Of a stretch of 5,933 nt of DNA, positions 1-5,457 are shown one piece after another. Source of the DNA: Paenibacillaceae bacterium UBA6304. Its GTDB lineage: Bacteria > Bacillota > Bacilli > Paenibacillales > Paenibacillaceae. Position numbers and translations under genes: made by a program. Positions within the stretch are counted from its first letter, which is position 1; the number at the start of each line of letters is the position of its first letter. Where the stretch lies: positions 1 through 5,933 of the forward strand of contig DJTQ01000218.1 in the NCBI GenBank assembly GCA_002439285.1, written 5' to 3'. The notes under the pieces are model-generated. The model was not told the origin of the DNA. It made no database searches and saw only the letters and a program-made list of their open reading frames with translations.

Positions 1-759
1 GAAGGGGACATCGGTCGGAACGCCGTGCAGCTTTTCAACATAGAGCGGGAGCAAAGACATCGGGCTGAGCATAGCGAATTGCAGAAGGAACGTCACTGCG
101 AACAGGGCGGTCAACTGCGGGGTTTTGTTAAGCTCGACAAAACCTTGCAGCACGGAAATTTGCGGAGCATGAGCCGCTTCTTCCCGGTCGAATTTCTCGC
201 GGACGAACAATAAAGCGAGCATGGAAGCCACGAACAGCAGGGCACCGGTGATATAGAAAATAGGACGGAAGCCGATGTATTCCGCCATAAGTCCGCCGAT
301 CAACGGCCCCAGAATCGTTCCGGCCACGTTTCCCGACTGGATCGTGCCCATGGCAAAGCCCATTCGCTCTTTGGGCGCCGTGCTGGATATGAGCGAAACG
401 GCTGCAGGATTGAAGCCGGATATCGTACCGTTCAGCAATCGGAGAAGTAGCAGATGCCACGGCTGCGTCGCGAAACCCATCAATGTAATCACGATGGCCA
501 TGCCGAAACCGGAGCGAAGCAGCATGATCTTGCGTCCATATTTATCGGAGAGCTTGCCCCACAACGGTTGGAAAATGAAGGACGTCGCAAAGTTAGCAGC
601 AAAGATTAGACCGGCCCAAATTCCGATGGCATGCTCGCCTTGCACATGCAGATTTCGGGCCAGATACAGCGATAAAAAAGGAGTGATCATCGTCATTCCG
701 GCGTTGACGAAGAACAGTCCGAACCAAAGCACAATGAGGTTCACTTTCCAGGATTTCAA
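1..759 (-). CDS. MdtG-like MFS multidrug efflux transporter, 3' end missing
   Basis: This is the N-terminal part (253 residues) of a proton-driven drug exporter of the DHA1 branch of the major facilitator superfamily, an inner-membrane protein of usually about 400 residues. The frame stays open to the left edge, so the last third or more is missing. Counting from the TTG start, hydrophobic helices fill roughly residues 6-33, 44-66, 78-97, 101-125, 138-160 and 164-186. Seen directly are MFS motif A between helices 2 and 3 (GKLSDKYGRKIML, 68-80), the helix 4 arginine R107 in LLLRLLNG, and the antiporter motif C in helix 5 (G143 to G156, containing GPLIGG). From memory, the order and wording of these segments resemble E. 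coli MdtG, including the RPIFYITG and VREKF stretches that close the N-terminal half. The start is taken as TTG at 759 because it has a good ribosome binding site. An in-frame ATG at 786 would add nine residues but lacks one. Substrates cannot be read from sequence. The gene is divergent from hemE. Confidence 0.9.
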   Translation of the reverse strand, partial: MKSWKVNLIVLWFGLFFVNAGMTMITPFLSLYLARNLHVQGEHAIGIWAGLIFAANFATSFIFQPLWGKLSDKYGRKIMLLRSGFGMAIVITLMGFATQPWHLLLLRLLNGTISGFNPAAVSLISSTAPKERMGFAMGTIQSGNVAGTILGPLIGGLMAEYIGFRPIFYITGALLFVASMLALLFVREKFDREEAAHAPQISVLQGFVELNKTPQLTALFAVTFLLQFAMLSPMSLLPLYVEKLHGVPTDVPF

Positions 760-767
760 TGTGCTTT

Positions 768-776
768 CACTTCCTT
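768..776 (-). promoter_or_regulatory. Ribosome binding site that favours the TTG start of the MFS gene
   Basis: Read on the minus strand, AAGGAAGTG lies 8 nt before the TTG at 759. It matches AAGGAGGTG at 8 of 9 positions. The alternative in-frame ATG at 786 has only a weak sequence (CATCCAG) directly before it and would sit about 17 nt from the inferred transcription start, so the TTG is the better start. Confidence 0.65.
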
Positions 777-809
777 TCGGGTTCATCTGGATGTAAACAA
801 AGTCTTATT

Positions 810-838
810 AGTATAGCACAGTTTTCCGAGCACTCTGG
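810..838 (-). promoter_or_regulatory. Putative extended -10 promoter of the MFS transporter gene
   Basis: On the minus strand TATACT (810-815) is preceded by TGC (816-818), which gives a TGn extended -10 element one base off consensus. The -35 region at a 17-bp spacing (about 833-838) is poor (CCAGAG), as is common for extended -10 promoters or activator-dependent ones. Transcription would start near 803, about 44 nt before the TTG start. Assigned by eye. Confidence 0.5.
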
Positions 839-883
839 TGGAGGAATGTCATACGATTGTCATGGGACGGGCCAGTGTGATAG

Positions 884-912
884 TTGTTACTTACTTTTAA
901 AAAGGGCATAAT
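884..912 (+). promoter_or_regulatory. Putative sigma-A promoter of hemEH
   Basis: TTGTTA (884-889) and CATAAT (907-912) are separated by exactly 17 bp. They match the TTGACA and TATAAT consensus at 4 and 5 of 6 positions. Transcription would start near 919, about 30 nt before the hemE GTG. The promoter is back to back with that of the divergent MFS gene. Confidence 0.6.
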
Positions 913-948
913 GTATATTAGAGATTTTAGTATAGGAGGCCTGTTAAC

Positions 949-2016
949 GTGGCTTATAACGATCGGTTCATCCGAGCCTGTCAAAGGCAGGAAGTGGATC
1001 GTCTCCCTGTGTGGTACATGCGCCAGGCGGGCAGATATGATCCTGAATACCGTAAAATCAAAGAGAAATACAGTCTGCTCGAAATTTGCCGGCAGCCTGA
1101 GCTGGCAGCGGAAATTACACTGATGCCCGTACGTAAGCTGGGCGTAGACGCCGCTATTTTATATTCCGATATTATGAATCCCGTGGCTTCGATCGGTATC
1201 GACTTCGATATCGTCAAGAATATCGGCCCCGTCATCGACAATCCGATTCGCTCCAGGGAGGACATTGACCGACTGAAGCCGATCGATGTCGAGAAGGATC
1301 TTTCGCATATTCTGGAAACGATCGCTATTTTGGACCGGGAGCTAGATGTGCCACTGATTACATTTGCCGGTGCGCCATTTACGATTGCAAGCTATTTGAT
1401 CGAAGGACGTCCATCCAAAAGCTATATTCGCACGAAAAGCCTGATGTACGGGGAACCGGAATTATGGGACAAGCTGATGGGCAAACTCGGCGATATGGTC
1501 ATTGCGTATTTGCGCGCTCACGTTAAGAGCGGCGGCAAAGCATTCCAACTGTTCGACAGTTGGGTTGGTGCGCTTGCGCCCAAGGATTTTGAACGGTTCG
1601 TACTACCGACGATTACCCGTATTTTTGCCGAACTTAGCGATTTGGATGTACCGAAAATTTATTTCCCGGGCGTTAGTTCCGGAGAATTGTTACCGACCCT
1701 GAGAGAGCTTGAGGCGGATGTTATCGGTCTCGACTGGAGAGTATCCATTGCTGAAGGCCGCCGTCGTACCGGCGGAAAGTTCGCCGTTCAGGGGAACCTG
1801 GATCCGTATATTTTAACTGCACCTATGGACATTATTAAACAATATGCCAAAGAATTGATCGACCAGGGACTGGAAGCACCGGGATATATTTTCAACCTTG
1901 GCCACGGATTATTCCCTGAAGCATCGCTTGAGAAGCTTAGTGAGTTGACTGACTTTATCCACGAATATTCGGTGCAAGTCATCTCTCAGCGGCACAATAT
2001 GCAATTGAACTCATGA
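949..2016 (+). CDS. hemE: Uroporphyrinogen decarboxylase HemE
   Basis: Cytoplasmic enzyme of 355 residues, the usual family length. It removes the four acetate carboxyl groups of uroporphyrinogen III to give coproporphyrinogen III, needing no cofactor. The first family signature is perfect at residues 20-29 (PVWYMRQAGR, with the substrate-binding arginines R25 and R29). The catalytic aspartate is D74 in YSDIMNP. The second signature lies at 138-153 (FAGAPFTIASYLIEG, with Y149) and differs from the strict pattern by T138 for Gly and I146 for Leu/Val. FDSWVGAL and the C-terminal NLGHG (316-320, H319) are also conserved. The start is GTG at 949, set by AGGAGG at 934-939 with a 9-nt gap. hemH follows after 27 nt without a terminator, so the two are almost certainly co-transcribed. 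In Bacillales this step feeds the coproporphyrin-dependent route to heme. No truncation or frameshift is seen. Confidence 0.97.
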   Translation: MAYNDRFIRACQRQEVDRLPVWYMRQAGRYDPEYRKIKEKYSLLEICRQPELAAEITLMPVRKLGVDAAILYSDIMNPVASIGIDFDIVKNIGPVIDNPIRSREDIDRLKPIDVEKDLSHILETIAILDRELDVPLITFAGAPFTIASYLIEGRPSKSYIRTKSLMYGEPELWDKLMGKLGDMVIAYLRAHVKSGGKAFQLFDSWVGALAPKDFERFVLPTITRIFAELSDLDVPKIYFPGVSSGELLPTLRELEADVIGLDWRVSIAEGRRRTGGKFAVQGNLDPYILTAPMDIIKQYAKELIDQGLEAPGYIFNLGHGLFPEASLEKLSELTDFIHEYSVQVISQRHNMQLNS

Positions 2017-2028
2017 CACGAATTTATT

Positions 2029-2035
2029 GAGGTGA
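2029..2035 (+). promoter_or_regulatory. Ribosome binding site that sets the hemH start
   Basis: GAGGTGA ends 8 nt before the ATG at 2044. A longer in-frame reading would begin at the GTG inside this very element (2032), but nothing resembling a ribosome binding site precedes that GTG. The ATG at 2044 is therefore preferred, and it gives an N-terminus (MKTKIGVLVMSYGTP) that lines up with Bacillus HemH. Confidence 0.8.
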
Positions 2036-2043
2036 AGACGACC

Positions 2044-2982
2044 ATGAAAACAAAAATCGGCGTACTGGTGATGTCTTATGGCACACCTGAAAGTCTGGAG
2101 CAAGTAGAACCTTATTACACGCATATCCGCCGCGGAAACCCACCGACCGCCGAACAGCTGAAAGAGCTGAAGGACCGTTATGAGGCGATCGTCGGCGGCG
2201 TATTCCCGCTTCGTGCGAACACCGATAACCAGGTGGCTGCGCTGCAGGATACGTTAAACCGGCTTAATCCTTACGCAGATAAGGAATTCGTTTGTTACCA
2301 GGGCTTAAAACATGCCCGCCCGTTTATTGAGGACGGTGTCGATGCCATGGCAGGGGACGGCATTACCGAAGCGATCGGCATTGTGCTGGCACCGCATTAC
2401 TCCATGATGAGCATCGGCGGTTATATCAAGCGGGCGGAGGCGAAGGCGGCGGAAGCCGGAATCGCCATGAAATTCGTCCACAGCTATCATCTACATCCGA
2501 AGCTGATCGAGGCGTTGGCCGCAAGAGTATCAAAGAAATTGGATCTGTTTGTTGAGGCAGGTGCGGAGCGGGACAAAGTAAGAGTCTTATTCAGCGCGCA
2601 CAGCTTGCCTGCGAGGATTCTGGAAATGGGCGATCCTTACCAAGACCAGTTGTTGGAAACTTCAAAGGCCGTTGCCGAACGAGTAGGTATTGCTAACTGG
2701 CAGTTTACTTGGCAGAGTGCCGGTCGTACTGCAGAGCCTTGGCTAGGTCCGGATATTCTGGATACGCTACGCACATTGAGCCTGGAGCAAGTCGAGGATG
2801 TTCTGGTAGCCCCGGTTGGCTTCGTATCGGATCATTTGGAAGTGTTGTACGACCTCGACATCGAAGCCAAAGCGATCGCCAAAGAGCTGGATATGCGTTT
2901 GGAGCGAATCGATTCGCTGAATACCGATCCATTGTATATGGAAACGCTCAGCGATGTGATTTTCCAGACGTGGAAAGAATAG
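2044..2982 (+). CDS. hemH: Ferrochelatase HemH (coproporphyrin III ferrochelatase, CpfC)
   Basis: A protein of 312 residues, close to the 310 of B. subtilis HemH. It is a soluble enzyme that inserts Fe(II) into the porphyrin ring. In Gram-positive bacteria of this type the established substrate is coproporphyrin III, and ChdC/HemQ then makes protoheme. Visible landmarks are Y12 in VMSYGTP (the porphyrin iron ligand position in the Bacillus enzyme), YYTHIRRG (24-31), GLKHARPFIED (87-97) and LAPHYS (115-120). The ferrochelatase signature LFSAHSLPARILEMGDPY (182-199) carries the catalytic H186, and DHLEVLYD (263-270) carries the acidic metal-site residue E266. WQSAGRTAEPWLGPD (223-237) is also typical. 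The C-terminus has no cysteines, so there is no [2Fe-2S] cluster as in animal or some proteobacterial enzymes. It is the second gene of the hemEH unit. No hemY follows; the next 304 bp contain a repeat and a terminator. Confidence 0.96.
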   Translation: MKTKIGVLVMSYGTPESLEQVEPYYTHIRRGNPPTAEQLKELKDRYEAIVGGVFPLRANTDNQVAALQDTLNRLNPYADKEFVCYQGLKHARPFIEDGVDAMAGDGITEAIGIVLAPHYSMMSIGGYIKRAEAKAAEAGIAMKFVHSYHLHPKLIEALAARVSKKLDLFVEAGAERDKVRVLFSAHSLPARILEMGDPYQDQLLETSKAVAERVGIANWQFTWQSAGRTAEPWLGPDILDTLRTLSLEQVEDVLVAPVGFVSDHLEVLYDLDIEAKAIAKELDMRLERIDSLNTDPLYMETLSDVIFQTWKE

Positions 2983-3017
2983 AACCGTCGGCTAACGACG
3001 CGGGTTGGTCTTAACGA

Positions 3018-3165
3018 CTATATAAGATGAACAGAGGAATATGATTGTTTCCGGATTTCTACCCCATTTGATCTTATAAAATCAAGAAATCTGGAAACAA
3101 CAGCGATCGCAGGATCATTTTACGTACTTGCCCTAACATCAATTTCAATAGTTCATCTTATCTAG
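3018..3165. repeat. Nested inverted repeat after hemH (MITE-like or long 3' UTR hairpin)
   Basis: Two sets of arms are nested. The outer arms, 3018-3032 (CTATATAAGATGAAC) and 3151-3165, pair at 14 of 15 positions, and weaker matching continues inward to about 3048 and 3135. The inner arms, 3045-3060 (TTGTTTCCGGATTTCT) and 3085-3100, pair over 16 bp with a single G-U wobble and enclose a 24-nt loop. No open reading frame of note lies inside, and I see no clear target-site duplication. The layout of imperfect terminal inverted repeats on a noncoding element of about 148 bp fits a miniature inverted-repeat element. It also fits a structured RNA in the 3' untranslated region of hemEH. The sequence does not decide between these. 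Confidence 0.6.
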
Positions 3166-3171
3166 GCCCAA

Positions 3172-3212
3172 AGAAACCCTTCGCATAAAATAGGCGAGGG
3201 GTTCTATTTATT
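3172..3212 (+). terminator. Rho-independent terminator of hemEH
   Basis: The arm AGAAACCCTTCGC (3172-3184) pairs with GCGAGGGGTTCT (3194-3205) across a 9-nt loop. There is one U-G wobble and one bulged A. A T-rich tail (CTATTTATTT) follows. It lies about 190 nt past the hemH stop, beyond the nested repeat, and just before the promoter of the next operon. Confidence 0.8.
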
Positions 3213-3222
3213 TCGGGTTACC

Positions 3223-3231
3223 TGATATAAT
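3223..3231 (+). promoter_or_regulatory. Extended -10 promoter of the CapA-like operon
   Basis: TGATATAAT is a perfect TGn-TATAAT extended -10 element. The matching -35 position (about 3202-3208) is only weakly similar to TTGACA and falls in the tail of the upstream terminator. Transcription would start near 3238, about 49 nt before the ATG at 3287. The ribosome binding site is GGGAG at 3276-3280. Confidence 0.6.
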
Positions 3232-3286
3232 AAAATCAATCATGTTCAAGAAAGCAAGGCGAGTATGAGGGGAATGGGAGTTAATC

Positions 3287-4651
3287 ATGTATCCACCACG
3301 TTCGGAGAAATATAGCAAGAAGAAGCAGGAGAAGCAACGGAGCCAGAATCGTTTCTGGCTTGGCTTGAATGTAGTACTTATTCTGATCATCGTTGTAGTT
3401 GGCGCTTATTTTTATTTGTCGGACCGTACAATGCAGGGGAGTCCGAATTCGGAAAATTCCGAAAATTCGGAGTACACGTCTGAGTTGATCGGTGAGACCG
3501 GCAATGGGGAGAATGTCGGTGACCAGACCCCGAACAATGGGGATCAGGCGCAGGACCAGAATAATGCCGTGCAGGTCCCGGAGAATTCAAACGACACGGC
3601 GGAGTCTGATCAGACCGACGAAGTCGGAGAAGAGGGAGCAGGCCAGAATCAAACCCTGGAGCCGGATCAAAAACCGGTGCCTGATTCCAACACTGAGGAG
3701 GAGCGACTTCTCATTCATTTTGCGGGGGATACGATCTTTTCCAGCAAAGTGGCGGAGAAACTGCAGAAGGAAGGGTATGATTACCCGTACCGCTATGTTA
3801 AGTCCCTTTTTCAAAATGATGACCTTAGCATCGTAAACCTGGAGACGCCGGTTACGGATGGCGGCACGGCGGCCGAGAATAAACAATACGTGTTCAAATC
3901 GTCGCCCCAAGCCCTGCCCGAGCTTGCCAAAGCCGGTGTGGAAGCCGTAAATCTAGCCAACAACCATTCGCTCGACCAAGGTGTGAATGGACTGCTGGAT
4001 ACGATAGATCATTTGAAGAAGAGCAAGCTGCATTATGTCGGCGCCGGGAAAAACAGTACGGATGCCTATGCACCGGTATATATCGAGCGAAAGGGCATCA
4101 AGATTGCGCTTTGCGGCTTCACCAGGGTGATCCCCGAGTCGCATTGGACTGCCGGGAAGAACCCGGGCGTAGCTGCCGCATATGATTCCAAGCAAGCCGT
4201 GAAGGCGATTCAGAAGGCGCGGCAAAATGCCGACATTGTGCTGGTCGTTGTTCATTGGGGCAAGGAACGCACGACGAAGCTGGAGGAACACCAAACGAAG
4301 CTGGCCCGGGAATTTATCGATGCGGGCGCGGATTTGATCGTAGGCGGCCATCCGCACGTGCTTCAGGGAATCGAGAAGTATAAAGGGAAATGGATTGCTT
4401 ATAGTACGGGGAATTTTATTTTTACAAAATCCAAGGATCCGAGAACATGGGAAACCGCCGTTTTTGCCGCGGAATGTACGAAGAAAGGTGATTGTGGTCT
4501 GAAGCTGATTCCTTACAAAACGGAGCTAGGCCAGCCGGTTCCGATGAATGAGGAAGAAGGGGCGGAATTGCTGAAAGAGGTAGAGAGCTTATCGCCAGGA
4601 ATTTCGATCGGAGCTTCGGGCGAAGCAAGGGGAGACAAGGACGAGTCTTGA
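3287..4651 (+). CDS. Membrane-anchored CapA family protein (poly-gamma-glutamate synthesis type)
   Basis: A protein of 454 residues in three parts. Residues 1-22 are basic and cytoplasmic (8 Lys/Arg), and 23-45 form one hydrophobic helix, giving a type II (N-in) anchor. Residues 46-139 are a low-complexity linker, and about 140-430 form the extracellular PGA_cap (CapA/PgsA) domain, which has a calcineurin-like metallophosphatase fold. Metal-site-like motifs appear in family order: FAGD (145-148), NLETPV (184-189), NLANNHSLDQG (222-232), HWGKE (323-327), GGHPHV (353-358) and STGNFIF (373-379). All the expected His, Asp and Asn residues are present, so the domain looks intact. CapA proteins are required for poly-gamma-glutamate export or anchoring in Bacillus, but their chemistry is unsettled. 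No capB, capC or pgdS is seen nearby, so a capsule role cannot be claimed. An envelope phosphoesterase is an alternative. It is the first gene of the operon, and the next gene follows after 34 nt. Confidence 0.9.
   Translation: MYPPRSEKYSKKKQEKQRSQNRFWLGLNVVLILIIVVVGAYFYLSDRTMQGSPNSENSENSEYTSELIGETGNGENVGDQTPNNGDQAQDQNNAVQVPENSNDTAESDQTDEVGEEGAGQNQTLEPDQKPVPDSNTEEERLLIHFAGDTIFSSKVAEKLQKEGYDYPYRYVKSLFQNDDLSIVNLETPVTDGGTAAENKQYVFKSSPQALPELAKAGVEAVNLANNHSLDQGVNGLLDTIDHLKKSKLHYVGAGKNSTDAYAPVYIERKGIKIALCGFTRVIPESHWTAGKNPGVAAAYDSKQAVKAIQKARQNADIVLVVVHWGKERTTKLEEHQTKLAREFIDAGADLIVGGHPHVLQGIEKYKGKWIAYSTGNFIFTKSKDPRTWETAVFAAECTKKGDCGLKLIPYKTELGQPVPMNEEEGAELLKEVESLSPGISIGASGEARGDKDES
3446..3472 (+). 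repeat. Three tandem 9-bp units in the CapA linker
   Basis: Three consecutive in-frame copies of a 9-bp unit (AATTCGGAA, AATTCCGAA, AATTCGGAG) encode Asn-Ser-Glu three times at residues 54-62, just outside the membrane helix. The copies differ at one or two positions. Such short repeats can change copy number and so the linker length. Confidence 0.7.
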
Positions 4652-4685
4652 ACCTTGGAATACATCAGGGAGGGAGCGTGGTAGT

Positions 4686-5417
4686 GTGTCCAACCTTTGC
4701 GTTGCGCATCGGGGATTCTCCGGAATTGCGCCGGAGAATACAATGGCTGCCGTCACGCTTGCGATGGAGCAGCCCTATGTCCAGTGGATTGAAGTTGATG
4801 TACAGCTATCTAAGGATGGCGTGCCCCTGCTGATTCATGATTATACCTTGAATCGCACGACCAACGGGCGGGGGCCGGTGAAGGATCGAACCTGGGAAGA
4901 GTTGCAACGCTTGGATGCCGGCAGGTGGAAGTCGAAGGCTTACGCCGGAGAAAAGCTGATCAGTCTGGATGAATTCTTGGATAAAATCAAGGGCCGCTTG
5001 CAGGCGAATATCGAAGTGAAAACCGAAGGGAACCTGTATCCCGGGATTGAGGAGAAAATTATCTCCGCCGTACGCAAAAGGCGTATGGAGCAAGATGTAG
5101 TCTTGACCTCTTTCGAGCCGCGGATTTTGGCCAAGATCAAAGAACTCGGCCGGGGAATTCGGACGGGCCTGATTATCGACCGAAAGCCAAAGGATCTGCT
5201 GTTAAGATTGCAGATGCTGCATTGCTCTTTTCTATCCATTAATTATAGACATTTATCTGCTGATCTTGCCGCCAAGGCCGCCAGACGCGGCATTGAAGTC
5301 ATGGCGTGGACGATGGACGATATGCCCCGGATGCGGCGGGTGGCCGCGATGCACAGCGATATTCTGCTCTGCACGAACCGGCCCGATGTATGGCGCAAAG
5401 CTATACAAGATCATTAA
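4686..5417 (+). CDS. Cytoplasmic glycerophosphodiester phosphodiesterase
   Basis: A protein of 243 residues, typical for the short bacterial GDPD/UgpQ-type family. These enzymes hydrolyse glycerophosphodiesters from lipid or teichoic acid turnover to sn-glycerol 3-phosphate and an alcohol, using a divalent metal. The TIM-barrel signature is complete: AHRG (7-10, catalytic H8), PENTMAA (16-22), EVDVQLSKDG (36-45, metal ligands E36 and D38), IHDYTLNRTTNG (50-61, catalytic H51) and IEVKTEG (109-115, E110). It ends with MAWTMDD and TNRPD. No signal peptide or membrane helix is present, so it acts in the cytoplasm, unlike secreted GlpQ. The GTG start at 4686 follows a GGGAGGGAG site at 4668-4676 with a 9-nt gap. 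It lies 34 nt after the CapA-like gene and 40 nt before the next gene, consistent with one transcript. The exact substrate cannot be told. Confidence 0.93.
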   Translation: MSNLCVAHRGFSGIAPENTMAAVTLAMEQPYVQWIEVDVQLSKDGVPLLIHDYTLNRTTNGRGPVKDRTWEELQRLDAGRWKSKAYAGEKLISLDEFLDKIKGRLQANIEVKTEGNLYPGIEEKIISAVRKRRMEQDVVLTSFEPRILAKIKELGRGIRTGLIIDRKPKDLLLRLQMLHCSFLSINYRHLSADLAAKAARRGIEVMAWTMDDMPRMRRVAAMHSDILLCTNRPDVWRKAIQDH

Positions 5418-5457
5418 TTTGTATAAAGATGAACAGGGATCTCAGGAGGCGTAATCG

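Noticed and set aside
275..796. Plus-strand open frame of 173 codons over the MFS gene
   Set aside because: The opposite strand encodes an unmistakable MFS protein with motifs A and C; the plus-strand product has no recognisable features.
907..920. Possible PerR/Fur-type box overlapping the hemE -10
   Set aside because: Only about 9 of 14 defined positions match the 7-1-7 consensus, which is not unusual in AT-rich promoter DNA.
2986..3000. Small hairpin CGTCG-gctaa-CGACG right after hemH as terminator
   Set aside because: The stem is only 5 bp and no T tract follows; the structure at 3172-3212 is a far better terminator.
3041..3079. 12-codon open frame starting at ATG 3041 in the hemH downstream gap
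   Set aside because: It is very short, its AGAGGA is too close to the ATG, and it overlaps the inner hairpin arm.
3103..3110. GCGATCGC palindrome inside the repeat region
   Set aside because: A single 8-bp palindrome; the known overrepresented HIP1 element belongs to cyanobacteria and nothing else here points there.
3953..4357. Minus-strand open frame of 134 codons inside the CapA-like gene
   Set aside because: The sense frame carries all conserved CapA motifs across this region; the antisense product is a shadow.
5426..5436. AAGATGAACAG, shared with the left outer arm of the nested repeat (3024-3034)
   Set aside because: Several exact 11-mer matches are expected by chance in a window of this size on two strands, and the inverted partner arm is missing here.
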